This document shows, piece by piece, positions 26,901-41,900 of a DNA stretch of 64,000 nucleotides. Made by a program: the position numbers and the translations under genes. The notes under the pieces are model-generated. The model had not been told where the DNA came from. It did not search any database and worked only from the letters and a program-made list of their open reading frames with translations. How positions within the stretch are numbered: the stretch's first letter is position 1; each line of letters starts with the position of its first letter. This DNA comes from Sinonovacula constricta (taxonomy: Eukaryota; Mollusca; Bivalvia; Cardiida; Solecurtidae): the NCBI GenBank assembly GCA_007844125.1, contig CM017570.1, positions 49,400,709 through 49,464,708 on the forward strand, written 5' to 3'.

Positions 26901-29900
26901 TACTATAGTCTGGAGCAAGTTGGATTTTTTGTTTATTTTTTTATTACCTGTTCATGGTGAAGATCATTTTTTCATTGACTATGTTAAAAGTGAGACAGAA
27001 CACCCCTCACGCCCAATCATGATTACAGACATGTATTTCCTATCAGAACCATGCTACTCAGTTACTTTGAGATCCAGGTATATTATATCCGGGTAATCTG
27101 CTCTATAATTGTTCTCTTTTATGCAGAAATCCAGATTTTGCTAACTAAAGATTTAGAGAGAATGAACATTCTGAGTGAATTTTTTCAGTGGTACTGTATT
27201 AAAATTGAGGTAGTGTTCAAAATTGTCTTGGCTTAAAGTATGAGTTTGTGCAGAAAGTATGCACAAATACGCAAAACTGGTATCAGATATTGTTACATGT
27301 ATTTGATATAGGCAAACTGTGGGATATCACCCTTTAAGTATAAGGTTCTACAGAAGGTATGCACAAATATGCAAAACCGGTATCAGATATTGTTACATGT
27401 ATTTGATGCAGGCAAACTGTTGGATATCCCCCTTGTAATAGACAAGAATGTAAATGTATTCCAGTATCATCATGTTGAGCATTAATTCTATTATTAGCTT
27501 TGCTGAAAGGTGTTATTAATTGTTAGATTTAACATTGGCTATTTCTAGGGTGTAGTAACTATCTAGGTAGTCAGGATAAAGTATATCAGAAATGTTGTAC
27601 TCCTCTGACTGCTTGGCCTCTCACTGCGTGGGTTCGAGTCCCATTCGGAGCGTAGGACTTAATGTGTGAAGGTATTTCAGCTGGCTTGCGGTGCCCTGGT
27701 GGTTCTACCCTGGCATGTGTCTGGGGTCCTTCTCCACCAAATAGCTGGACTATTAATGATCTTAATTGGTTGCTGTGATGTATTTCAAAAACAAAAGAGA
27801 AACGATAAATGTTGTTTATGATCAGCAACATTGTCTTCATGCTTGTTCCCCCAAAGAAACCTTCTATGGAAATGTTGCAATTTGCAAGTATAGCCAGCAG
27901 TTGACAATTACTCAAGTCTGTCAGACTGTGACAGGTAGACCGACTGATTTCATAACTTGGTCAATCCAAAGTCTGTTGTTGATATTTTGTTGTTTTTATG
28001 TTGTTGTTGTTTTTGTTGTTATTTTTTGGTGGCATTGCACAGAACAGACATAATAATGGTCATATTTGTCCTGCTAATCATTTAAGGAGGAAGTCCCCAG
28101 ACTTATTTCTGAGTAGAACCACTGGCGCATCGCAGGTAAGCTGGAAAACCGTCTCATATGAACAGTTGACTATGACTCGAACACACAAGGTGGGGGACTA
28201 AAGAATTACAAGTCAGCAAATCTAACCGCTTTACCACAGAATGCCAACTTCTGGTAACAAGACCTTGCTAGACTTGGTTAAAAATAGTGCATATAGTGGG
28301 AGCTGTCTGAACTGGATCTTTGCTATTGTGCTATGTTTGATTATTTTCTTACACTGTTGGTTCATTACAATTACCCTTGTCACTGGAGCAGGATCCTTTA
28401 GATCATGTGACTCAATATGATATCACTTAAATTGTTGATTAGAGATTTGAAAATAGAATTGGCTACACTCATAACTTTGTGAAATATAAGATGGTATTAA
28501 GACAGTTTCTTTTAATATTGTTAAATTAACTGAAGTCTGTTTGTAATTCATGTTTTTTAGTTATATGCCTATGTTTTTAATATACCTTGCTGTTGTTTAC
28601 ATTACCATAGTTACCTATCTTGTGTGAACAGTACAGAAAATAATTACATAGTTACTGCTAAATTATAATTTGATTTTTCATACTTACTAACATCTCAACC
28701 AGACCAGGTAGAGATAGAGAATTGGCTCTAGGAACGAGAGGCCTCAGGTTCGATCCCGGGTCATGCGATACCAAAGTTGTTAAAAATGGAAGTGGTATAG
28801 CTTTCTTGGTAAAGCTCATACAAATAAATATAAGGGCAGTTCAAGGACAGGTTGACCCGCTGTTAAGATAATGTGACTGGGTGTGGTATCATGCCAGGTG
28901 TTCTCTATGAAGGCAGCACTGTATCTGCTTTAAGTGGACACAATGTATAGATGTCTGTTTTACCGTTGATGGGATGATAAACCCCAAAAAAATCTTTTAA
29001 CGTCAAGTGTACAATAGACAATACACTTCCAAAAACAAAATGAACCTCTTTATTTAGTTATGTCAAGAATTTTGACCTTCAGGGCCATGATCCTGTTGGA
29101 GGGATATAAGTGAGAGTAACAAACAATAACTTCATAAGATGCATTCTGATCAGTTAGTTCTAGGCAGGCTTACAATTGTGTGGTATGAGATGTGGGGGGA
29201 TGGGGCAGATACAGTCTACTGCAGACAGTTTCATCAACGTTGACTTCCTTGCTCTCGGGGAAATCAAACAGACACAGTCCAGGATGTTTTTGTATTGATT
29301 GATTGTCACCATGGCAACCACATGTTACTATTTATAGACTGAAGCAGCTGTCACCCCTATCTCGTATACAAAGCTGGCATGAATGGACCAGGTTTAGGTA
29401 GATTATCCATCTATGGTTTGGAGCTGTTTGATTAGGATCTGCATGTTGGTGACTTAAAGGTTGTATCAGACAGTTTTACACCGGTATCCGACAGTTTCAC
29501 ACCGGTATCTGACAGTTTTACACCGGTATCTGACAGTTTCACACCGGTATCCGACAGTTTCACACCGGTATCCTACAGTTTCACACCGGAATCAGACAGT
29601 TTCACACCGGTATCAGACAGTTTCACCAGTATCCAACAGTTTCACACCGGTATCTGACAGTTTCACACCAGTATCAGACAGTTTCATATCGGTATCAGAC
29701 AGTTTCACACCGGTATCAGACAGTTTCACCGGTATCCAACAGTTTCACACCGGTATCAGACAGTTTCACCGGTATCCAACAGTTTCACACCGGTATCTGA
29801 CAGTTTCACACCGGTATCCGACAGTTTCACACCGGTATCCGACAGTTTCACACTGGTATCTGACAGTTTCACACTGGTATCCGACAGTTTTACACCGGTA

Positions 29901-32900
29901 TCTGACAGTTTTACACCGGTATCTGACAGTTTCACACCGGTATCTGACAGTTTCACACTGGTATCTGACAGTTTCTCACCGGTATCTGACAGTTTCACAC
30001 CGGTATCTGACAGTTTCACACCGGTATCTGACAGTTTCTCACCGGTATCTGACAGTTTCACACTGGTATCCGACAGTTTCACACCGGTATCCGACAGTTT
30101 AACATCGGTATCTGACAGTTTTACACCGGTATCTGACAGTTTCACACCGGTATCAGACAGTTTCATCAGTATCCAAAAGTTTCACACCGGTATCTGACAG
30201 TTTCACACCAGTATCAGACAGTTTCATATCGGTATCAGACAGTTTCACACCGGTATCAGACAGTTTCACCGGTATCCAACAGTTTCACATCGGTATCAGA
30301 CAGTTTCACCGGTATCCAACAGTTTCACATTGGTATCAGACAGTTTCACCGGTATCCAACAGTTTCACATCGGTATCAGACAGTTTCACCGGTATCCAAC
30401 AGTTTCACACCAGTATCAGACAGTTTTACACTGGTATCTGACAGTTTCACACTGGTATCTGACAGTTTCACACTGGTATCCGACAGTTTCACCGGTATCC
30501 AACAGTTTCACATCGGTATCAGACAGTTTCACCGGTATCCAACAGTTTCACATTGGTATCAGACAGTTTCACCGGTATCCAACAGTTTCACATCGGTATC
30601 AGACAGTTTCACCGGTATCCAACAGTTTCACACCAGTATCAGACAGTTTTACACTGGTATCCGACAGTTTCACACTGGTATCTGACAGTTTCACACTGGT
30701 ATCCAACAGTTTCACACTGGTATCTGACAGTTTCACACCGGTATCTGACAGTTTAACACCGGTATCCGACAGTTTCACACCGGTATCCGACAGTTTCACA
30801 CTGGTATCTGACAGTTTCACACTAATATCTGACAGTTTCACACCGGTATCCGACAGTTTCACACCGGTATCCGACAGTTTCACACTGGTATCTGACAGTT
30901 TCACACTGGTATCTGACAGTTTCACACTGGTATCTGACAGTTTCACACTGGTATCTGACAGTTTCACACTGGTATCCGACAGTTTCACACTGGTATCTGA
31001 CAGTTTCACACTGGTATCTGACAGTTTCACACTGGTATCCGACATTTTTTACACTGGTATCTGACAGTTTCACACTGGTATCTGACAGTTTCACACCGGT
31101 ATCCGACAGTTTCACACTGGTATCTGACAGTTTCACACTGGTATCCGACAGTTTCACACTGGTATCTGACAGTTTCACACTGGTATCCAACAGTTTCACA
31201 CTGGTATCTGACAGTTTCACACCGGTATCTGACAGTTTCACACCGGTATCCGACAGTTTCACACCGGTATCTGACAGTTTCACACTGGTATCCGACAGTT
31301 TCACACCGGTATCCGACAGTTTCACACCGGTATCCGAAGTTTCACACTGGTATCTGACAGTTTCACACCGGTATCTGACAGTTTCACACCAGTATCTGAC
31401 AGTTTCACACCGGTATCTGACAGTTTCACACCGGTATCTAACAGTTTCACACTGGTATCTGACAGTTTCACACTGGTATCCGACAGTTTCACACCGGTAT
31501 CTGACAGTTTCACACTGGTATCTGACAGTTTCACACTGGTATCCGACAGTTTCACACCGGTATCCGACAGTTTCACACTGGTATCCGACAGTTTTACACC
31601 GGTATCTGACAGTTTCACACTGGTATCTGACAGTTGCACACCGGTATCTGACAGTTTCACACTGGTATCTGACAGTTTCACACTGGTATCTGACAGTTTC
31701 ACACCGGTATCCGACAGTTTCACACCGGTATACGACAGTTTCACACCGGTATCCGACAGTTTCACACTGGTATCTGACAGTTTCACACCGGTATCCGACA
31801 GTTTCACACCGGTATCTGACAGTTTCACACCTGTATCCGACAGTTTCACACCGGTATCCGACAGTTTCACACCGGTATCTGACAGTTTCACACCGGTATC
31901 TGACAGTTTCACACCGGTATCCGACAGTTTCACACCGGTATCCGACAGTTTCACACCGGTATCAGACAGTTTCACACCGGTATCAGACAGTTTCACACCA
32001 ACTTTTGTAAGGTTTTGCCCAGAAGGGACTCGAACCATTGCAGTAAAGGACCAAGGTATTACGATAAATTACACATTTACAAAAATGACTATACCCACTA
32101 CATTTCTTTTAAACAAAATCATTCCCTATTTTCTATTGTAAACAGAAACTTATTTTAAAACCCAAAGCAATAGAATCAATATTTTGTCAATAGCTATTTA
32201 CATGCTCATAAATATTTTTTTTATAAAACAGATAGTTTACAAAATACTTTTAATATTTAAAAAAGTAATTTGCTTTGTGTTGCTTGTCATGTCAAAAATG
32301 TCAAACTTAAAAGTTTAAACACATGACAGGTTACTATTTGAAGTATTTTTATTTCATATTAAGTGCAAAGATATTATTTAAAAAAGTACATTTCTTTGTG
32401 TTGCTTGTCATGACTTGGTCATTAGTACTTTTTTGTCAAATATCAAACTTTTAAGTTTTGATTCATATTAATAATAATTAATAAATATTTTGTCAAAGAA
32501 CACATGGTCATATAAATTACATTTTAATTATAATTTTTATTTTTATTAAATATGAAATAAATACAACCAAATCATTGAGTTTATGCAACCAGATTTGAAA
32601 CTAAGCAAAAAAAGTGATGGCCATTATTTTTTCCCTTTCTCTGAAAAAGAGCCATATATGTTTGTTAGAAGTGGCGCTCTATGACGGTTTTATGTATAGC
32701 AAAACCATACATGGAGCATATTCAGATCTTGGACGCTTTACGATTTTCTAGTAAGGTTCATTAGTTAAACATCAGTATCTGTTTAAACTCATGGTAGGTT
32801 ACTATTTGGAGTATATAACCTGGTTGTGAAGAAGAATGACCCATTGTCAGAGGTGTCCCATTGTCAGAGGTGACGTACTATAGAGGTTTGGTAGTTAACA

Positions 32901-35900
32901 TATAATTACTGAGACACTGAGAGGTTTAGCAAGCTCTAAGGCAAACTGTTGGATACCACCTTTAAAGTTTTATTGTTGATGTCCCTGGATTTATGTGGGA
33001 GTGAATTATTTAACAATAAACATTGTGCCTAAAATCTGACTCACACAGGTAGGCTATAGTTTACATGGCTGATACCACACCCAGTCCTATGAGTGATACT
33101 ACACCCAGTCATATGAGTGATACTACACCCAGTCATATGAGTGATACTACACCCAGTCACATGAGTGATACCACACCCAGTCCAATGAGTGATACTACAC
33201 CCAGTCACATGAGTGATACCACTCCCAGTCACATGAGTGATACCACCCCCAGTCACATGAGTGATACAACACAAGTCATATGAGTGATACCACACCCAGT
33301 CACATGAGTGATACTACACCCAGTCATATGAGTGATACCACACCCAGTCATATGAGTGATACCACACCCAGTCACATGAGTGATACTACACCCAGTCATA
33401 TGAGTGATACCACTCCCAGTCACATGAGTGATACCACCCCCAGTCACATGAGTGATACAACACAAGTCATATGAGTGATACCACACCCAGTCATATGAGT
33501 GATACCACACCCAGTCACACGAGTGATACCACACCCAGTCACATGAGTGATACCACACCCAGTCATATGAGTGATACTACACCCAGTCATATGAGTGATA
33601 CTACACCCAGTCATATGAGTGATACTACACCCAGTCATATGAGTGATACTACACCCAGTCATATGAGTGATACCACTCCCAGTCACATGAGTGATACTAC
33701 ACCCAGTCACACGAGTGATACCACACCCAGTCACACGAGTGATACTACACCCAGTCATATGAGTGATACCACACCCAGTCATATGAGTGATACTACACCC
33801 AGTCATATGAGTGATACTACACCCAGTCATATGAGTGATACTACACCCAGTCATATGAGTGATACTACACCCAGTCATATGAGTGATACTACACCCAGTC
33901 ATATGAGTGATACTACACCCAGTCATATGAGTGATACCACTCCCAGTCACATGAGTGATACCACCCCCAGTCACATGAGTGATACTACACAAGTCATATG
34001 AGTGATACCACACCCAGTCATATGAGTGATACCACACCCAGTCACACGAGTGATACCACACCCAGTCACATGAGTGATACCACACCCAGTCATATGAGTG
34101 ATACTACACCCAGTCATATGAGTGATACTATACCCAGTCATATGAGTGATACCACACCCAGTCACATGAGTGATACTACACCCAGTCACATGAGTGATAC
34201 CACACCCAGTCACATGAGTGATACCACACCCAGTCATATGAGTGATACTACACCCAGTCATATGAGTGATACTACACCCAGTCACATGAGTGATACCACA
34301 CCCAGTCACATGAGTGATACTACACCCAGTCACTGAGTAATACCACCCCCAGTTACATGAGTGAAACCACACCCAGTCATATGAGTGATACCACTCCCAG
34401 TCACATGAGTGATACTACACAAGTCATATGAGTGATACCACACCCAGTCATATGAGTGATACCACACCCAGTCACACGAGTGATACCACACCCAGTCACA
34501 CGAGTGATACCACACCCAGTCACATGAGTGATACCACACCCAGTCATATGAGTGATACTACACCCAGTCATATGAGTGATACTACACCCAGTCATATGAG
34601 TGATACTACACCCAGTCACATGAGTGATACCACACCCAGTCACACGAGTGATACCACACCCAGTCACATGAGTGATACCACACCCAGTCATATGAGTGAT
34701 ACTACACCCAGTCATATGAGTGATACTATACCCAGTCATATGAGTGATACCACACCCAGTCACATGAGTGATACTACACCCAGTCACATGAGTGATACCA
34801 CACCCAGTCACATGAGTGATACTACACCCAGTCACATGAGTGATACTACACCCAGTCATATGAGTGATACTACACCCAGTCACATGAGTGATACTACACC
34901 CAGTCACACGAGTGATACCACACCCAGTCACACGAGTGATACTACACCCAGTCATATGAGTGATACCATACCCAGTCATATGAGTGATACTACACCCAGT
35001 CATATGAGTGATACTACACCCAGTCATATGAGTGATACTACACCCAGTCATATGAGTGATACTACACCCAGTCATATGAGTGATACTACACCCAGTCATA
35101 TGAGTGATACTACACCCAGTCATATGAGTAATACCACCCCCAGTCACATGAGTGATACCACCCCCAGTCACATGAGTGATACTACACAAGTCATATGAGT
35201 GATACCACACCCAGTCATATGAGTGATACCACACCCAGTCACACGAGTGATACCACACCCAGTCACATGAGTGATACCACACCCAGTCATATGAGTGATA
35301 CTACACCCAGTCATATGAGTGATACTATACCCAGTCATATGAGTGATACCACACCCAGTCACATGAGTGATACTACACCCAGTCACATGAGTGATACCAC
35401 ACCCAGTCACATGAGTGATACCATGCCCAGTCACATGAGTGATACCACACCCAGTCATATGAGTGATACTACACCCAGTCATATGAGTGATACTACACCC
35501 AGTCACATGAGTGATACCACACCCAGTCACATGAGTGATACCACACCCAGTCACATGAGTGATACCACACCCAGTCACATGAGTGATACTACACCCAGTC
35601 ACATGAGTGATACTACACTCAGTCAAATGAGTGATTATAACCACACCCAGTCACAACAGGCTGACTTTGAAACTGCACCTATAACTGCTTGAGCATAAAC
35701 AAGGAAGCTATATCAATTCCATCTTTTTTTAAACTGTAACTGCACAGATGGACAATTTCTTATAACTGGACCTGGTAGCACAATCTGTACAGCATCAGGT
35801 AAAGGAGTCCCCGGGTTTGATCCCGGGCCGCAACTTACCAAAGTCGTTAAAAATGGTAGTGGTAACGCACAATCAAATTTTAGGGTATTTCCACGACTGG

Positions 35901-38900
35901 TTGGCCTGGTGTCAGGATAATGGGTGTGGTATCATGCCAGCTGTTCACGGCATGCTATACACAGTGAAGGCAGCACTATTTCTGCTTCATGTGGACACCA
36001 TCTCCAGATAACTGAAATACTGTTGGAGGGATGATAAACCCAATAAACAAACATACACTCAGTGAAGTCAGCATTATATCTGCTTCATGTGGACACTGTC
36101 TGCAGATAACTGAAACTATAGATACTGTTGGTGGGACGATAAACCCAATAAACAAACTATTTCTTATAGCTGGCTGTAGGGTCTGAGCAGTGTTTTGAAA
36201 GATTGCTGCTGGCATGATAAAGCCAATCAAAGAATGAACACACAGTGTGGGGAGAGTGGGAGAGAGACTTGCATGCTGACTAGGTATGATGCTGCTATAT
36301 CTGCAGTTATTGTAATACTAACTGCATTACACATATATAATGCTGGCTCCAACAAGTGAAACACTGAACTCCTAACCTGCTGAACATTATCTGATTAGGC
36401 TTGAGTAAATAGCTTAGACCCAGATCAGCCAGTTCTCCCTCATATCTAGCATATCTAGCAATATGTCTAATGCCCTTTGCAAAAAGTTCTAAACAAAAAC
36501 AAAACATTTTTGTACATAGATAATTTCTTAAGCAGGCCAAGTGTAAATACACCCTCACTGCAGCTTTGAAAATAGCAAGTTGTTATTACGTGAAGTGGCT
36601 TAGTGTGTGCGGTAATGGATATATTTTTTGTTAAGTGGCTTTAAATAAAATCCTCCCATTAGCCTCTCCACCCATCTTGTTTATTTATGCCAAGGCCATC
36701 TAGTTGTCTTTAACCAGCTAAGCATTATTTCACGAGGCTGAGGAGACTAGTATAGCTCCAGATCTGCCAGCTCCTACTGAGGGTTGCTTTTAGATACAGT
36801 CTCCTAAACGTGGAATCTGAGATTTTTGTTTTTTAAGCAACATATAAATTGTTGTTGCCTGAGAAGTACTGTTCATTAATGCCTTACATCTATGTGAGAT
36901 GTGAACCCCACCTGTCATTACAAAAATGTGTAACATCTCTAAACTATGCTGCACAGTTAGCTATTTTTAAACTAAGAAAACCAAATGACCACTTACTTTT
37001 TAGCTCACCTGAGCACAACGTGCTCAAGGGGAGCTTTTGTGATACCGCTTCGTCCGTCGTCCGGCGTCCGTCGTCCGTTGTCCGTCGTCCGGCGTCAACA
37101 TTTACTTTGTGAACACACTAGAGGCCACAATTTTTATCCAATCTTCATCAAACTTGGTCAGAATGTTTGTCTGCATGAAATCTTGGATGAGTTCATTATT
37201 GGGTCACGTGGGGTCAAAAAGTAGGTCACTAGGTCAAATTTTAGGAAAAACTTGTGAACACACTAGAGACCACATTTATAGCCCAATCTTCACCAAACTT
37301 GGTCAGAATGTTTGTCTACATGAAATCGTGGATGAGTTCGTAACTGGGTCACGTGAGGTCAAAAAGTAGGTCACAAGGTCAAATCTTAGAAAAAGCTTGT
37401 GAACACACTAGAGGCCACATTTATAGCCCAATCTTCACCAAACTTGGTCAGAATGTTTGTCTGCATGAAATCTTGGATGAGTTCGTAACTGGGTCACGTG
37501 AGGTCAAAAAGTAGGTCACTAGGTCAAATCTTAGAAAAAGCTTGTAAACACACTAGAGGCCCTATTTATAGGCCAATCTTCATCAAACTTGGTCAGAATG
37601 TTTGTCTGCATGAAATCTCGGATGAGTTCGTAACTGGGTCACGTGGGGTCAAAAAGTAGGTCACAAGGTCAAATCTTAGAAAAAGCTTGTAAACACACTA
37701 GAGGCCCTATTTATAGGCCAATCTTCATCAAACTTGGTCAGAATGTTTGTCTACATGAAATCTTGGATGAGTTCGTTATTGGGTCTCGTGGGGTCATAAA
37801 GTAGGTCACTAGGTCAAATTTTAGGAAAAGTTTGTGAAAACACTTAAGAGGCTACATTGATGGCCCAATCTTCACCAAACTTGACCATCATGTTTGCCAG
37901 TATAAAATCTTACATATGTTTTGAAGTTAGTCATGTGGATTCAGTAGGTTACTTGGTAAAATTCTAGAAAATGTTATCAACCCAGTGGCCACACTAATGG
38001 TCCAATCTTCACCAAAGATTTCTAAAGTAAATAACTCTTAATTACTTAATGCCAGATTTGAGCCTACGTAAAGCCTGTGTCACCAGGTGAGCGATTTAGG
38101 GCCATCATGGCCCTCTTGTTAGATATATCATCATTCCTCTGAAGTTAATATCTATTTTTAACAGAAAATCCCCATTGTGCTTATTTAAAGATTTGAAAAG
38201 AATGAAAATTTAAGCTTTTTTTATCGATTTGTACTTTTCAATAACCTATGTAGTGTCAAAATCATCTTTACTTACATTTGTAGATGAAAGCTTATGTTAA
38301 GAAAAATACATGCGTTAAAATACAAGCGATTAAATATTATCCCATGTATTTGACATAGGAAAGCTGTCGGATGCCACTTTTAATATGTTTTCATGGATTT
38401 TCATATCTTCTCAGGATTTTATTTTTTGTCAGCTCAGCACAAATTTGATCTGACTTTTGCAACTAGTGTGTTTTATAGATAATATACATCCTTTGTGTTT
38501 AGTTTGGCATATTGGACAACGAATATAATTTATGATGTTAATGAGCCATGAATATGTTTTCCCCATCTTTTATTTTTTGGAGGCTTTACATTTTTATTGA
38601 GGAAGTTATATTGTATTTATCTTTAACTCATGGCCTGCGAAAAAGGAAAATGTCATGTTTGGTAGATAGTGTAGAACCAGATCAGACAGGCTGAAACTTG
38701 GAGTATTGTGTTTGGTAGATAGTGTAGATCTAGATCAGACAGGCTGAAACTTGGAGTATTCTGTTTGGTAGATAGTGTAGATCCAGATCAGACAGGCTGA
38801 AACTTGGAGTATTCTGTTTGGTAGATAGTGTAGATCTAGATCAGACAGGCTGTAACTTGGAGTATTCTGTTTGGTAGATAGTGTAGATCTAGATCAGACA

Positions 38901-41900
38901 GGCTGAAACTTGGAGTATTCTGTTTGGTAGATAGTGTAGATCTAGATCAGACAGGCTGAAACTTGGAGTATTCTGTTTGGTAGATAGTGTAGATCCAGAT
39001 CAGACAGGCTGAAACTTGGAGTATTCTGTTTGGTAGATAGTGTAGATCTAGATCAGACAGGCTGTAACTTGGAGTATTCTGTTTGGTAGATAGTGTAGAT
39101 CTAGATCAGACAGGCTGAAACTTGGAGTATTCTGTTTGGTAGATAGTGTAGATCTAGATCAGACAGGCTTTAACTTGGAGTGTTCTGTTTGGTAGATAGT
39201 GTAGATCTAGATCAGACAGGCTGTAACTTGGAGTATTGTGTTTGGTAGATAGTGTAGATCTAGATCAGACAGGCTGAAACTTGGAGTATTGTGTTTGGTA
39301 GATAGTGAAGATCTAGATCAGACAGGCTGAAACTTGGAGTATTGTGTTTGGTAGATAGTGTAGATCTAGATCAGGCAGGCTGAAACTTGGAGTATTCTGT
39401 TTGGTAGATAGTGTAGATCTAGATCAGGCAGGCTGAAACTTGGAGTATTCTGTTTGGTAGATAGTGTAGATCTAGATCAGGCAGGCTGAAACTTGGAGTA
39501 TTCTGTTTGGTAGATAGTGTAGATCTAGATCAGACAGGCTGAAACTTGGAGTATTCTGTTTGGTAGATAGTGTAGATCTAGATCAGACAGGCTGAAACTT
39601 GGAGTATTCTGTTTGGTAGATAGTGTAGATCTAGATCAGACAGGCTGATACTTGGAGTATTCTGTTTGGTAGATAGTGTAGATCTAGATCAGACAGGCTG
39701 TAACTTGGAGTATTCTGTTTGGTAGATAGTGTAGATCTAGATCAGGCAGGCTGAAACTTGGATTATTCTGTTTGGTAGATAGTGTAGATCTAGATCAGAC
39801 AGTCTGAAACTTGGAGTATTCTGTTTGGTAGATAGTGTAGATCTAGATCAGACAGACTGATACTCGGAGTGTTCTGTTTGGTAGATAGCGTAGATCTAGA
39901 TCAGACAGACTGAAACTTGGAGTATTGTGTTTGGTAGATAGTGTAGATCTAGATCAGACAGACTGATACTCGGAGTGTTCTGTTTGGTAGATAGCGTAGA
40001 TCTAGATCAGACAGACTGAAACTTGGAGTATTGTGTTTGGTAGATAGTGTAGATCTAGATCAGACAGACTGAAACTTAGAGTATTCTGTTTGGTAGATAG
40101 TGTAGATCTAGACCAGACAGACTGAAACTTGGAGTATTATGTTTGGTAGATAGCGTAGATCCAGATCAGACAGGCTGAAACTTGGAGTATTCTAATCATG
40201 ATTTACATTATTTGCACAGTATTTTTTGTTAAGCTTTAAGACATAAGTTGTGGGATTGTTTGGGACGGAAAAAAAGGGGGAGAGAACCAAAGTGTAAAAT
40301 TTGCTTATGCTGCAAAAAACATAAAAAATGTTCTGCTTATCAGGAAAAAATGAAATTAATTCTTACCCACCAAGTATATATTGATAAGGCAAATGTTGAT
40401 CCAGAACAGCCTACTCCCTCACTAGGAACTGTCTGATCAGGTTCTGCACTTTTTGCTGCAGAGTCATTTGTAATATGTCTTTAAATGTAGCATTTTATGG
40501 TTTAAATTAACCTGACTCTGTAACTCTGTAATAATCAGAAGAAATATTGTCTGTTTATACAGGCTTTAACTTTTATAAGCAAAGATGTCCCAAAAGTTGT
40601 GCTATTTTCACTAGACTGGTGTACTACTGGCTGTCCTATATGTGATATCATAGTCACTAATTACCTTCAGAATTCTATTGAAGGGTTCCAGCCATAAGTA
40701 TTCCAAGGTTTTCACTTCAAAGAGAATATATGTGGATACAGTCTGCTGTGGAGTCATTAAAGCCTGCAGACTTAGGATTTCGTAATAAATTGTTGTTTAA
40801 AGCTGGTGTACTTCAGTTTATTATCAGCCCTTTAAAATGAGGTGGTTTAAAATGAGGTGAGATTATAAAATTTTCCCTCATCAGTAAAATATTAATTAAA
40901 CTTCCTGTCAGTTCCTTTAAGTACTTAAATTGTTATGCCCCATTTGGTGGCATACGACAGTTGCACTATCTGCCCATATGTCTCTCTATATGTACTGATC
41001 AATATATGCTGTGCATCCCTTTCTTGTGTCTCAGTCATAACTTGCATATAATTTACAGTACTTCAATTAAACTTCAAAAACACTTTGAGGTGTATTACAC
41101 ATACCATTTACAAGTGCAACTGGTATGGTAAAGGTGAAATTAAAGGTAAAAGTTAAGGTCATTTTGGTGACATGTGTCAATTACAGCAACATTTTTTGTT
41201 CTCTTTACAGGAAACTTATATTGTAGGTCCAAGTTAAGGTATTTTAGTGGCATATGTCAATTAAAGTGGAATTTCTTGTTCTCTTTACAGGAAAACTGTT
41301 GTTGAAAATCCGATTTAAGGTCATTTTAATGGCATATGTCAATTACAGTAGCCTTTCTTGTCCTATTTACTGGAAAACTGTTATTGAAGGTCCAATTTAA
41401 GATAATTTTAGTGGCATATGTCAATTAAAGTGGCATTTCTTGTTCTCTTTACAGGAAAACTGTTATTGAAAATCCGATTTAAGGTCATTTAAATGGCATA
41501 TGTCAATTACAGTAGCATTTCTTGTTCTCTTTACAGGAAAACTGTTATTGAAAATCCGATTTAAGGTCATTTTAATGGCATATGTCAATTACAGCAACAT
41601 TTCTTGTTCTCTTTACAGGAAAACTGACGTTGAAGATCCCCTGGAAGAATCTCTACACAGAGCCTGTTATCGCCACTATAGACGGATTATATGCCTTGGC
41701 TGTTCCTAATGTTGGTAAGTTTGATTAACCCGGTGTTATATAAAGATGTTACATAATTATATAAATTAACTTGATATCTTCGATTAATTTTTAACCCGTT
41801 ACAGTGCATTTATCTACCCGACAATCATTTATTGTTTTAATCTTAAGGAATTAAAAATTGGTATGCAGGTCATGTGGCACCCCTAAAGTTGAACCCCTTA

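Noticed and set aside
29461..32038. Frames of up to 244 codons on both strands (SDSFTPV and VKLSDTG repeats)
   Set aside because: The 21-bp unit is a multiple of three without stops. Both strands are open over the same array, and it lies in an intron.
33041..35692. MSDTTPSH repeat protein, or the minus-strand GCSITHMT repeat protein
   Set aside because: The frame is broken five times by 23-bp units, the opposite strand is equally open, and the array lies in VPS13 intron 3.
40248..40436. 62-codon Cys/Lys-rich frame ([13 protein letters not shown]), briefly considered a zinc-binding DM-type fragment
   Set aside because: Too short to confirm from sequence alone. No splice context in the host frame and no supporting neighbours.
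41500..41709. 69-codon frame overlapping exon 4 in another frame
   Set aside because: It is the out-of-frame reading from a decoy acceptor copy into exon 4, not a separate gene.
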